A stretch of 48,212 bases of DNA, taken from J084 sp964471405 (GTDB taxonomy: Bacteria > Pseudomonadota > Alphaproteobacteria > Sphingomonadales > Rhodothalassiaceae). The position numbers were made by a program, and so were the translations under genes. Below the pieces are notes generated by a model. It searched no databases, was not told the DNA's origin, and was given only the letters and a program-made list of their open reading frames with translations. The first letter of the stretch is position 1, and every line of letters begins with the position of its first letter. Below are positions 8,962 through 17,794 of the stretch, in pieces. The DNA is taken from assembly GCA_964471405.1 (NCBI GenBank), contig CAYYGH010000011.1:1-48212 (forward strand). Reading direction: 5' to 3'.

Positions 8962-11083
8962 ACTCGTCTTCGAGATCCTCTCCGAAGAGATCCCATCCCG
9001 CTTCCAGCAGGATGCCGCCCGGCGCCTGAAACAGGATCTGGAGCGCGCGCTTGCCGAGGCCCGTCTGCCCTTTGAGGCGGTTGCCACCGCGGTCACCCCC
9101 CGGCGGCTGGTGGCCTTCGTCGAGGGGCTCGCCGCCCGCCAGAGCGATATCGCCGAGGAGCGCCGCGGCCCGCGTGAAGGCGCCCCGGCCAGGGCGCTTG
9201 AAGGTTTTGCCCGCGCAGCCGGGGTCACGGTTGCGGATCTCGTGCTGAAAGAGACCCCGAAAGGCCGCTTCTATTTTGCCGATGTGCGCAAGACGGGACG
9301 CCCGACCATCGAGGTGCTGGCAGAGCTGCTGCCGGAGCTCATCCGCACCTTTGCCTGGCCGAAGTCGATGCGCTGGGCAAGCGGCTCCCTGCGCTGGGTG
9401 AGGCCGATTCGGAGCATCCTTGCCATTCTCGACGGCAGGCCCGTGCCCTTTGCGCTGGATGGCATCACGGCCGGCAACACCACCACGGGCCACCGCTTTC
9501 ATGCGCCCGAGCCCCTTACCGTTACCTCTGCGGAGCAGTATCGACAGGCCTTGAGCGATGCTCACGTGCGCCTGTCCTTTGCCGAGCGGATGGAAGCCAT
9601 CGCCGAGGGTGCCGAGGACGTATGCGAAAAAGCGGGCCTCAAACTTGCGGCAGACAGGAAGCTGCTTGCGGAAAATGCCGGGCTTGCCGAATGGCCGGTG
9701 GCGATGCTGGGCCGTTTTGATAAGGCCTATCTTGCCCTTCCCGAAGAGGTGCTGGTGACCGCGATGGCCCATCATCAGAAGGTCTTTGCGACCCGCAATC
9801 CGGCAAGCGGAAAGCTGGCGGCGGCCTTCGTCTTCGTGGCGGACCGGGATCCGGCGCACGCCGATGCCGGGGCGATCACCCGTGGCAACGAGCGGGTGCT
9901 GGCCGCACGCCTTGCGGATGCCCGCTTCTTCTGGGAGCAGGATCTGAAGATCCCGCTGGAGGACCGGCTGCCGCAGCTGGCCGAAATCGTCTTCCACGAG
10001 CGGCTCGGGAGTCTTCTCGATCGCGTGAAGCGGATCGAGGCGCTGGCCGCCCATCTCGCGCAAGCGTTTCTGCCGGGCACGGACGTGGCGCTCGTGCGCC
10101 GGGCCGCCCGGCTTGCCAAATGCGATCTCGTGACCGGCATGGTCGGCGAATTTCCGGAACTGCAGGGGATCATGGGGCGCTACTATGCGCTGGCCCAGGG
10201 CGAGCCCGAGGAGGTGGCGGATGCGATCGCCGAGCATTACGCCCCGAAGGGCCCGGTGGACCGCTGTCCGTCTGCCCCGGTCTCGGTTGCGGTAGCGCTT
10301 GCGGAGAAGATCGACACGCTCGTCGGTTTCTTCGGCATCGGCCTGCCGCCCACGGGCTCGAAAGACCCCTTTGCGCTGCGCCGGGCAGCGCTTGGGGTCA
10401 TCCGCATTCTGCTTGAGAACGGGCTGAGCGTCCCGCTTGTCCCCCTCATCGAGAAGGCCCGCAGCCTCTACCACGTGGATCTGCCGAAGCATGATCCCGC
10501 AACGCTTCTGGCCTTCTTTGCTGAAAGGCTGAAGGTGCAGCAGCGTGAGAAGGGCGTGCGTCACGATCTGATCGATGCGGCATTTTCCGTCAGCGGGGAT
10601 GACGATCTCCTGCGGCTGATCAAGCGGGTCGCCGCCTTGCAGGCATTCGTCGAATCGCCGGATGGCGCCAATCTGCTCACGGGCTACCGCCGGGCCGCCA
10701 ATATCCTGCGCATCGAGGAACGAAAGGACGGCCGCAGCTATCGCGAGGCGCCCGATCCCGCCCTCTTTGCGCAGGAGGAAGAGCGGGCCCTGTTTGCTGC
10801 TCTCTCTCATGCCCGTGATGAAGCCGCCCGGGCTCTGGCCTGCGAGGATTTCGTTGCCGCAATGCGCACCCTGGCGGCACTGCGGCCAACGGTTGACGCC
10901 TTTTTCGACCGCGTGACGGTCAATGTGGACGACCCGGCGCTCAGAGAAAATCGGCTGCGGCTGCTCAATGCCGTGCGCGAAGCGGTTGACGCGGTCGCCG
11001 ATTTCTCGAAGATCGAAGGAGATTCGACACCCGTAAACCGGGGCCAAAAAGGACGGGGCCAACCCGTCACGGCGGGATCCTGA
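8954..11083 (+). CDS. glyS: Glycyl-tRNA synthetase beta subunit
   Basis: The beta subunit binds the tRNA in the alpha2-beta2 glycyl-tRNA synthetase. The 709-residue length and the opening LVFEILSEEIPSRFQQDAAR match the family, as do TGHRFH, FFWEQDLKIPLEDR and the C-terminal anticodon-binding region with VMVNVDD-like FDRVTVNVDDPALRENRL. GGGAGG lies six bases before ATG 8954, inside the end of glyQ. The glyQS-ppdK order is commonly seen in alphaproteobacteria. Confidence 0.97.
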   Translation: MPELVFEILSEEIPSRFQQDAARRLKQDLERALAEARLPFEAVATAVTPRRLVAFVEGLAARQSDIAEERRGPREGAPARALEGFARAAGVTVADLVLKETPKGRFYFADVRKTGRPTIEVLAELLPELIRTFAWPKSMRWASGSLRWVRPIRSILAILDGRPVPFALDGITAGNTTTGHRFHAPEPLTVTSAEQYRQALSDAHVRLSFAERMEAIAEGAEDVCEKAGLKLAADRKLLAENAGLAEWPVAMLGRFDKAYLALPEEVLVTAMAHHQKVFATRNPASGKLAAAFVFVADRDPAHADAGAITRGNERVLAARLADARFFWEQDLKIPLEDRLPQLAEIVFHERLGSLLDRVKRIEALAAHLAQAFLPGTDVALVRRAARLAKCDLVTGMVGEFPELQGIMGRYYALAQGEPEEVADAIAEHYAPKGPVDRCPSAPVSVAVALAEKIDTLVGFFGIGLPPTGSKDPFALRRAALGVIRILLENGLSVPLVPLIEKARSLYHVDLPKHDPATLLAFFAERLKVQQREKGVRHDLIDAAFSVSGDDDLLRLIKRVAALQAFVESPDGANLLTGYRRAANILRIEERKDGRSYREAPDPALFAQEEERALFAALSHARDEAARALACEDFVAAMRTLAALRPTVDAFFDRVTVNVDDPALRENRLRLLNAVREAVDAVADFSKIEGDSTPVNRGQKGRGQPVTAGS

Positions 11084-11172
11084 CACGGGCGGAAGACATC
11101 AGGTTCTCAGGGCAGCGAACGTCTCGATACCCATCATCCGGATGGGGCGAGCTGAAGGCACAGGGTGCGATC

Positions 11173-13872
11173 ATGACGAAATGGGTCTATCTGTTCGGCG
11201 GCGAGCGGACTGAAGGCTCGGCGGACGCCCGCGATCTGCTGGGCGGCAAGGGCGCCAATCTGGCTGAAATGGCCCGCATCGGACTGCCGGTGCCGCCCGG
11301 CTTCACGATCACGACCGAGGCCTGCCGTTTCTACTATACGAAGGGCGGCGCGCTGCCCGAGGGTCTTGAAGACCAGGTTGCAACGGGGCTGAAGCATATT
11401 GAGGAGATTGTCGGGCGCCGCTTCGGGGATGCGGCAAGACCGCTGCTTGTCTCCGTGCGTTCGGGCGCGCGGGTGTCCATGCCCGGCATGATGGATACGG
11501 TGCTCAATCTCGGCCTCAATGACGAGACCGTAAGAGGTCTCGCCCGGGCGGCCGGCAATGATCGTTTCGCCTGGGATTCCTATCGCCGCTTCATCCAGAT
11601 GTATGGCGATGTCGTGCTTGGAATCGACCATCACCTTTTTGAGGAGGCGATCGAGAACCGCAAGCTGGACAAGGGTGTCACCAGCGACATCGATCTGGAT
11701 GCCGAGGACTGGCAGCTGCTGGTCTCCCGCTTCAAGGAAATCGTCGAGGCCGAAACCGGCAGGCCCTTTCCCCAGGATCCGCATGCGCAGCTGTGGGGCG
11801 CGATCCGCGCGGTCTTCGAATCCTGGAACAGCGACCGTGCCAAGGTCTACCGCCGCCTGCACCAGATTCCGGACGACTGGGGCACCGCCGTCAATGTCCA
11901 GGCCATGGTCTTCGGCAATCTGGGTGCGCGCTCGGCAACCGGCGTAGCCTTCACCCGCAATCCCGCAACCGGAGAAAAGGAGATCTATGGCGAGTTTCTC
12001 GTCAACGCCCAGGGCGAGGACGTGGTCGCCGGCATTCGCACGCCCCAGCATCTGACGCGCGCCGCGCGCGAGGCGGCCGGTGATGAGGCTCCCTCCATGG
12101 AAGAGGCGATGCCCGAGGTCTTCACCGAGCTCGTGCAGCTGATGGACGCGCTTGAGAAGCATTATCGCGACATGCAGGACATCGAGTTCACGGTTGAGGA
12201 AGGCCGCCTCTGGCTGCTCCAGACGCGCGCCGGCAAGCGCACGGCTCGCGCCGCGATCCGGATCGCCGTGGACCTGGCGGAAGAAGGCCTGATCTCGCGC
12301 AAGGAGGCCGTGCTGCGGGTGGAGCCGGAAGCGCTGGATCAGCTGCTGCATCCCACCCTTGATCCCGATGCGCCGCGCGAGGTGATTGCACGCGGTCTGC
12401 CGGCATCACCGGGCGCCGCCTCGGGGATTGTCGTGTTCCAGGCGGACGAGGCCGAACGCCTTGCGCGCGAAGGTCGCGATGTGATCCTCGTGCGGGCGGA
12501 AACCAGCCCCGAGGACATCCACGGCATGCATGCCGCGCGCGGCATCCTGACCAGCCGCGGCGGGATGACGAGCCATGCCGCCGTCGTCGCCCGGGGCATG
12601 GGGCGCCCCTGCGTCGTCGGGGCAGGCGCGATCTTCGTCGATCCCGCCCAGGGACGTTTCAGCGTCGGCGGGCGGATCGTGCAGGCGGGAGAGGAGATCA
12701 CCATCGACGGCACCACCGGCGAGGTGATGCTCGGCCGGATCCCGACGCGGGCTCCCGAATTGTCGGGCGAATTTGCGGTGCTCATGCGCTGGGCCGACGG
12801 CCTGCGCCGCATGGGCGTGCGTGCGAATGCCGAAACGCCCGCCGATGCGGCTACCGCCCGACGCTTCGGCGCCGAAGGCATCGGGCTTGCCCGCACCGAG
12901 CACATGTTCTTCGATCCCGACCGCATCCCGATCGTGCGGGAAATGATTCTGGCTGCAAGCCGCAGCGAGCGCGAACGGGCACTGGCCAAGCTTCTGCCCT
13001 TCCAGCGGGATGACTTTCTGGCCATCTTCCGGGAAATGGCCGGCCTGCCGGTAACCATCCGCCTGCTCGATCCGCCGCTGCATGAGTTCCTGCCGAAGGA
13101 GGAGGCGGAATTCGAAGAGGTGGCGCGCGCAAGCGGCTTTGATGTCGCAGAGCTCAAGCGGCGCGCGGCCGAGCTCAAGGAGGCCAATCCCATGCTTGGC
13201 CACCGCGGCTGCCGGCTGGCCGTGACCTATCCCGAGATTACCGAGATGCAGACCCGCGCCATCCTGGAGGCGGCCATCGCCCTGAAACAGGAGGAAGGGG
13301 CGGAGGTGCTGCCGGAGATCATGGTGCCGCTGGTCGCGGATGCGGCGGAGCTTGCCTTCGTCAAGAAGCTGATCACGGACACGGCCGAGACGGTCTTCAA
13401 GGAACGGGGCATGCACATCGCCTATCATGTCGGGACGATGATCGAGCTGCCGCGGGCGGCGCTGACCGCCGACCGCATTGCCGAACATGCCGAATTCTTC
13501 AGTTTCGGCACCAATGACCTCACCCAGACGACCTTCGGCCTGAGCCGGGATGACGCTGCGCGCTTCCTGCCCGTCTATCTGGAGCACAAGATTTTTGCGG
13601 CCGATCCCTTCGCCAGTCTTGACGAGGCCGGAGTGGGCGAGCTCGTGCGCCTTGGCGCAGAAAAGGGCCGCGCGCGCAGACCGGACCTCAAGCTGGGCAT
13701 CTGTGGCGAGCATGGCGGCGATCCGGCCTCGATTGCGATCTGCGAGCGGATCGGGCTGGACTACGTCTCCTGCTCCCCCTACCGGGTGCCGATCGCGCGC
13801 CTGGCCGCGGCTCAGGCCGCGATCCGGGCAGAACCCATGCAGCCTCGACAGGCACAGGCCGCGAAAGGCTGA
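11173..13872 (+). CDS. ppdK: Pyruvate, phosphate dikinase
   Basis: Interconverts pyruvate + ATP + Pi with phosphoenolpyruvate + AMP + PPi in the cytoplasm, serving gluconeogenesis or PPi-based glycolysis. The 899-residue length is typical. An N-terminal ATP-grasp region (KWVYLFGG, GKGANLAEM) is followed by the swivelling domain with phosphorylated His468 (SRGGMTSHAAVVARGMG). The PEP-binding TIM barrel has LGIGLARTEHMF and Cys844 in GICGEHGG. These features separate it from PEP synthase and PTS enzyme I. AGGG precedes ATG 11173. It lies 89 bases after glyS. Confidence 0.97.
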   Translation: MTKWVYLFGGERTEGSADARDLLGGKGANLAEMARIGLPVPPGFTITTEACRFYYTKGGALPEGLEDQVATGLKHIEEIVGRRFGDAARPLLVSVRSGARVSMPGMMDTVLNLGLNDETVRGLARAAGNDRFAWDSYRRFIQMYGDVVLGIDHHLFEEAIENRKLDKGVTSDIDLDAEDWQLLVSRFKEIVEAETGRPFPQDPHAQLWGAIRAVFESWNSDRAKVYRRLHQIPDDWGTAVNVQAMVFGNLGARSATGVAFTRNPATGEKEIYGEFLVNAQGEDVVAGIRTPQHLTRAAREAAGDEAPSMEEAMPEVFTELVQLMDALEKHYRDMQDIEFTVEEGRLWLLQTRAGKRTARAAIRIAVDLAEEGLISRKEAVLRVEPEALDQLLHPTLDPDAPREVIARGLPASPGAASGIVVFQADEAERLAREGRDVILVRAETSPEDIHGMHAARGILTSRGGMTSHAAVVARGMGRPCVVGAGAIFVDPAQGRFSVGGRIVQAGEEITIDGTTGEVMLGRIPTRAPELSGEFAVLMRWADGLRRMGVRANAETPADAATARRFGAEGIGLARTEHMFFDPDRIPIVREMILAASRSERERALAKLLPFQRDDFLAIFREMAGLPVTIRLLDPPLHEFLPKEEAEFEEVARASGFDVAELKRRAAELKEANPMLGHRGCRLAVTYPEITEMQTRAILEAAIALKQEEGAEVLPEIMVPLVADAAELAFVKKLITDTAETVFKERGMHIAYHVGTMIELPRAALTADRIAEHAEFFSFGTNDLTQTTFGLSRDDAARFLPVYLEHKIFAADPFASLDEAGVGELVRLGAEKGRARRPDLKLGICGEHGGDPASIAICERIGLDYVSCSPYRVPIARLAAAQAAIRAEPMQPRQAQAAKG

Positions 13873-13927
13873 ACGGGTGCACACCGGAGCAGGTCCAGCG
13901 CATACCGGATGAAGGAAGGATGAAAAC

Positions 13928-15097
13928 ATGCATGTGCGGCTGCTCGCCTCCTATCTCGACAAGCGGGCGGGCAGTGCTGTCTACATGCGGGCGCTGGCCG
14001 AACGGCTGGCGGCAGCCGGCCATCGTGTCTCGGTCATCTGTCTGGGACCGGAAGAGATCCCGCCGCCCGAAGGGGTGGTTCCGGAGGATTTCGCCATTCT
14101 GGCACCTCGGCACCTGCGCATGCCGGGCCTGTGGCGGTTCGATCATCTTGCCTCGTTTCTGCGGTCACGGCGACGCCTGGTGCATCTCGGCTGGCCCCGT
14201 CCGGATGCGGTGATCGCCAGCGAACACAGTCTGATCCGCGCCCACGCGGACCTGTTTCCCGCCTCCCCCTGGACATATCTTCCCCATGCTCCGGTCGAGG
14301 TGGCCGATGAGATGGCGCGCTATTTCGCCGATCCGCTGGCGCGCGCGGTGAACCGCCGTCTCTACGCCCGCGCCCAGAAACATGCGCTCATTCATGCCGA
14401 TGCGGTGGTGCGGTTTTCCCGGCACGCCCTGGATGCGATGCTGAGTGCCTTCCCCGGGATCCGCCCGAAGCGTGCGGTGGTGATCCCGCCGGCTGTGGAT
14501 CTGCCGGCAGAATGGTCGCCACCGCGCGCCGCCAGCCCGGTGCGGCTGCTCCATGTCGGCCGGCTGGTGCCCGACAAGAACGTCGCGCTTCTCATCGAGA
14601 TGCTTTCCCATGTGGATCCGGAAAAGGACTTTCACCTCGACATCGTCGGCGACGGGCCGCAGCGGGAACGGCTCGAGGGTCTGGCGAGGGCCATGGGCAT
14701 GGAAAAGCGGATCACCTTCCATGGGGCCGTGGACGACGTATCCCCGCACTATGCGCGGGCCGATCTCGTGGTCATGCCCTCGCGACGCGAAAGCCTGGGA
14801 CTTGTGCAGATCGAGGCAATGGCCCATGGCCGGCCCGTGCTCGCCTTTGATCCCGCGGCACCGGGGATGGAGCTGCTCGGCGGCCGGATCGTGGACCATG
14901 GCGTCACCGGCTGGCTTGCCCGCGACGAGGAGGACTTCCTGCGCATCCTGCATCTGCTGATCTGGAATCCTGCGCCCCTGCGTCCGGCCGGGCGTGCTGC
15001 CCGCCGGGTGGCCGAGGAACGCTTTTCCTGGGAATCCCACATCACCAGATGGGAGAACCTGCTCCATGAGCTCGTAAAAGCGGCGCCCTCCACCTGA
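13928..15097 (+). CDS. Glycosyltransferase family 4 (GT-B fold)
   Basis: A 389-residue GT-B enzyme. The N-terminal domain has GSAVYMRALAERLAAAGHRV, the usual donor-side start. The C-terminal Glycos_transf_1 domain has LLHVGRLVPDKNVALLIE and DIVGDGPQRERLE. It also contains the nucleotide-sugar E-x7-E region ESLGLVQIEAMAHGRPVLA. It should transfer a sugar with retention of configuration; acceptor and sugar cannot be read. AAGGAAGGA gives ATG 13928 a strong ribosome site. It stands between ppdK and prfB, not in a polysaccharide cluster, so its pathway is unclear. Confidence 0.85.
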   Translation: MHVRLLASYLDKRAGSAVYMRALAERLAAAGHRVSVICLGPEEIPPPEGVVPEDFAILAPRHLRMPGLWRFDHLASFLRSRRRLVHLGWPRPDAVIASEHSLIRAHADLFPASPWTYLPHAPVEVADEMARYFADPLARAVNRRLYARAQKHALIHADAVVRFSRHALDAMLSAFPGIRPKRAVVIPPAVDLPAEWSPPRAASPVRLLHVGRLVPDKNVALLIEMLSHVDPEKDFHLDIVGDGPQRERLEGLARAMGMEKRITFHGAVDDVSPHYARADLVVMPSRRESLGLVQIEAMAHGRPVLAFDPAAPGMELLGGRIVDHGVTGWLARDEEDFLRILHLLIWNPAPLRPAGRAARRVAEERFSWESHITRWENLLHELVKAAPST

Positions 15098-15190
15098 AAA
15101 CCGCAGACGTCTTGTCAGCCCGCGCACACGCCTTTATGTCAGCGGCGCACAGGCCGCTGCGGTGAAGTGTCAGAAAAGGAAGAGAGTGTC

Positions 15191-16334
15191 ATGCGTGCCG
15201 AAGCCCAGAACCTCGTTGACCGGATCCGCGAGTCGCTCACCCTGCTGCGGAGGTATCTTTGACTGGGATCATGCTCTTGACCGCCTTGCGGAACTGAACG
15301 CTGAGGCGGAAGATCCCGATCTGTGGAACGATCCCGAGCGCGCCCGCAAGGTGATGCGCGAGCGCAACCGACTCGCGTCCCAGATCGAGGCCACCCGCGA
15401 GATGGAGGACGAGCTCGCCTCCTTGGTCGAGCTCGTCGAGATGGCGGAGGCCGAAGGCGACGAGGACATGGTCGCCGAATGCATCGGCCAGCTTGAGGCG
15501 CTCGCCCGCCGCGCGAAGGAAAAGGAGATCGAAAGCCTGCTCTCCGGCGAGGCGGATGCCAACGACTGCTATCTCGAAATCCACGCGGGCGCCGGCGGCA
15601 CCGAGAGCCAGGACTGGGCCGAGATGCTGCTTCGCATGTATCTGCGCTGGGCCGAGCGGCGCGGCTACAAGACCGAGATCGTGCAGCTCTCACCCGGCGA
15701 GGAGGCGGGCATCAAGTCGGTGACGGTGCTGATCAAGGGCGAGAACGCCTATGGCTGGCTGAAGACGGAATCGGGCGTCCACCGCCTGGTGCGCATCTCG
15801 CCCTTCGATGCCAGCGCACGCCGGCACACGAGCTTCGCTTCCGTGTGGGTCTATCCCGTGATCGAGGACGACATCGAAATCGAGATCCAGGACAAGGATA
15901 TCCGGGTCGACGTCTACCGCGCCTCCGGCGCCGGCGGCCAGCATGTGAACCGCACCGAGTCGGCCGTGCGCATCACCCATCTGCCCACCGGCATCGTCGT
16001 CGCCTGCCAGAACGAGCGCTCGCAGCACCAGAACCGCGCCCAGGCGATGAAGATGCTGAAGGCCCGGCTCTACGAGCTGGAGCTGAAGAAACGTGAGGAG
16101 CAGGCGGCCGCCGAGCACGCCGCCAAGGGCGACATCGGCTGGGGGCACCAGATCCGGTCCTACGTCCTCCAGCCCTACCAGCTGGTCAAGGACCTGCGCA
16201 CGGGCGTGGAGAGCACCCAGCCGCAGGACGTGCTGGACGGCGACATCGACCCGTTCCTTGCTGCCGCGCTGGCCCAGCGCATCCAGCCCGGCACCCGCGC
16301 CCAGGATGCGGCCGCCTCCGGGGAAGAGGCCTAG
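15191..16334 (+). CDS. prfB: Peptide chain release factor 2, made by programmed +1 frameshifting
   Basis: RF2 terminates translation at UGA and UAA. Translation from ATG 15191 (behind AAGGAAGAG) gives 23 codons ending CTT, then an in-frame TGA at 15260-15262. Skipping T15260 and resuming at GAC 15261 yields a 380-residue protein, so the gene is join(15191..15259, 15261..16334). The SPF codon-recognition tripeptide (203-205) and the GGQ peptidyl-hydrolysis motif (248-250) are both present at the usual RF2 positions. A frame running in from 15162 without the shift would lack the correct N-terminus. This is regulation by RF2 level, not a sequencing error. Confidence 0.96.
15249..15263 (+). promoter_or_regulatory. 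prfB programmed +1 frameshift site
   Basis: GGAGG (15249-15253) is an internal Shine-Dalgarno element, followed by TAT, the slippery CTT and TGA C. The spacing and the CTTTGAC core match the classic prfB site. When RF2 is scarce, the UGA is read slowly and ribosomes slip forward one base. Confidence 0.95.
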
Positions 16335-16376
16335 GCGAAGCAGCGGTGCGGGATCTCCTCCCGGCCACCGCCGTCG

Positions 16377-16943
16377 TCAATATGCCGGCACCAGCTTCGG
16401 GGGACCAAGCCGCCAGCTGCCATCCGGCATCAGGCAGGCGTCCCCATAAGCCTCCCGCTCTTCACCGCCAACGGTGATGGTCGTTTGATATTCCCGGATC
16501 TGCAGGCAGGCGTTTTCCGATGGTGCCGCCGGGGCCGTCCGCGCGGCCGAGCGCCGAGACGGATAATCTGCCGGATACGGCTCCTGCGGATAGGCGACGG
16601 GGCTCCGGCGGTGGGCCTTGCTCTTGTGGATGATGTCATAGGCCAGCAGACCGATTCCGATGCCGAGCAGGGTCCGACCCGCGCCATGCCCATGATGATG
16701 GTGGTGGTGATAACCAAAATGGTGATGCCGATAATGGTGATGCCCTCCGCCATAATGGCGATGGTGAGGACGATAATAATAGGAGCCGACATGAACTGCT
16801 CCTGCCGCCGCATGGGTGTGATAGACCACACCCACTGCGCCACCACCTCCGGCCTCGGCGCGCGGCATCATCAGTCCCCCCGCCAGCACAAGACCCGCCA
16901 GCGCTCCGGTCAGTCGTGTTGCCGTCCTCTTCATGCCGGTCAT
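16377..16943 (-). CDS. Exported histidine-rich protein with RT0821/17-kDa antigen-like C-terminus
   Basis: A 188-residue protein with an N-terminal signal peptide (GALAGLVLAGGLMMPRAEA). Residues 60-86 carry 16 histidines, including a run of six, followed by a glycine-rich hydrophobic segment (LLGIGIGLLAYDII). The C-terminal CLQIREYQTTITVGG...YGDACLMPDGSWRL resembles the end of the RT0821/Lpp0805 surface-protein group. The His tract could bind Ni, Zn or Cu in the periplasm, which is inference only. Start ATG 16943 is chosen for GGAAGGAG six bases upstream; a longer frame begins at 17000. It is convergent with prfB. Confidence 0.7.
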   Translation of the reverse strand: MTGMKRTATRLTGALAGLVLAGGLMMPRAEAGGGGAVGVVYHTHAAAGAVHVGSYYYRPHHRHYGGGHHHYRHHHFGYHHHHHHGHGAGRTLLGIGIGLLAYDIIHKSKAHRRSPVAYPQEPYPADYPSRRSAARTAPAAPSENACLQIREYQTTITVGGEEREAYGDACLMPDGSWRLGPPKLVPAY

Positions 16944-17090
16944 CTGTCGCTCCTTCCCGTCACTGTGACAGCCGGCGGCTGAACGCCGCATCCATCGCAT
17001 CCATCTTGCAGGCAGGATAAGGGAAAGCGGCTGAACCCCTCCTGAACTGCAGCTGTCTCCAGGCTGAATGGAGCGGGCCGGATCAGGTCA

Positions 17091-17134
17091 CAATGCAAAC
17101 GCCCGCCTTGCCACCGTTGGCGGCCAGACGGGCG
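17091..17134 (-). terminator. Possible terminator after the cytochrome c gene
   Basis: On the minus strand CGCCCG and CGGGCG (17129-17134 with 17100-17105) form an outer stem. An inner GCC/GGC stem follows, then TTTGCATT. The U-run is short, so this is tentative. Confidence 0.4.
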
Positions 17135-17184
17135 CAGATCCGTCCCTGTGCGAAGTGGCTGTCCCGTGCGGGAACGGGAAAAAA

Positions 17185-17577
17185 TCAGTCCTCGCTCATG
17201 GACTTCAGATAGGCGATCAGATCCTTGCGATCCTGCGGACGCCGGACGCCGGCAAACGCCATCCGGTTGCCGGGCGCAAATTTGCGCGGATTGGCCAGCC
17301 AGGCATCAAGTGTCTTCTCGTCCCACACACCTTGGTGCTTCTTCAGCGCCGGCGAGTAGTTGAAACCCGGGACACTCGCAATCTTGCGGCCGACCACGCC
17401 ATGCAGATTCGGACCGATGCGGTTGGGTGCACCCTTCTTGATCGTGTGACAGGCCATGCACATCCGAAAGATCTTGGCACCGCGTGCCGGATCTCCGGCT
17501 GACGCCTGGTCCTGTGCCATGGCTGCAGAGGTCATCAGTATCACGCTCGCCGCTGTCGCCAAGAATGCCGTTTTCAT
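17185..17577 (-). CDS. Class I cytochrome c (cytochrome c2/c550 type)
   Basis: A 130-residue periplasmic electron carrier. A cleavable signal peptide (FLATAASVILMTSAAMA) precedes the haem-binding Cys40-M-A-Cys43-His44. GPNLHGVVGR follows, and the axial Met is about residue 106 (GNRMAFAG), as in mitochondrial-type cytochrome c. An in-frame ATG six codons upstream exists; ATG 17577 is preferred because GGGAAG lies six bases before it. It is divergent from the flavoprotein gene at 17795. A role in the respiratory chain between the bc1 complex and an oxidase is likely but not shown by the context. Confidence 0.9.
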   Translation of the reverse strand: MKTAFLATAASVILMTSAAMAQDQASAGDPARGAKIFRMCMACHTIKKGAPNRIGPNLHGVVGRKIASVPGFNYSPALKKHQGVWDEKTLDAWLANPRKFAPGNRMAFAGVRRPQDRKDLIAYLKSMSED

Positions 17578-17683
17578 TGCCAGCTTCCCAATCATGCACG
17601 CCCCCGCTGATGATCCCGGTCATCCGACCCTTAGGATGTTGCGATTGCGCTGACAAGTCCACCGCCCCGGTAAAGAAGCGCCG

Positions 17684-17724
17684 CGCAAGATTCTTGCGTC
17701 CCGCTCTCCGTCATTCTAATGACG
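17684..17724. promoter_or_regulatory. Two adjacent palindromes in a divergent promoter region
   Basis: CGCAAGA-T-TCTTGCG (17684-17698) and CGTCATT-CT-AATGACG (17709-17724) are both perfect seven-base inverted repeats, 10 bases apart. They lie between the cytochrome c start (17577) and the flavoprotein start (17795). They look like operator sites, but no regulator gene is in the window. Confidence 0.5.
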
Positions 17725-17794
17725 CGGGGATTTCTCCTGCGATCCTGCAAGGGTGTGGAAGGATCGCCGTGACATGTGAGGGAACGCATCAACG

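Noticed and set aside
8819..11086. 755-codon minus-strand frame opposite glyS
   Set aside because: Antisense shadow of a definite glycyl-tRNA synthetase beta subunit; composition is not protein-like.
15162..15259. Start of prfB at 15162 in the downstream frame
   Set aside because: The classic frameshift site and the ATG at 15191 with a good ribosome site explain the gene; residues encoded upstream in the other frame are not RF2-like.
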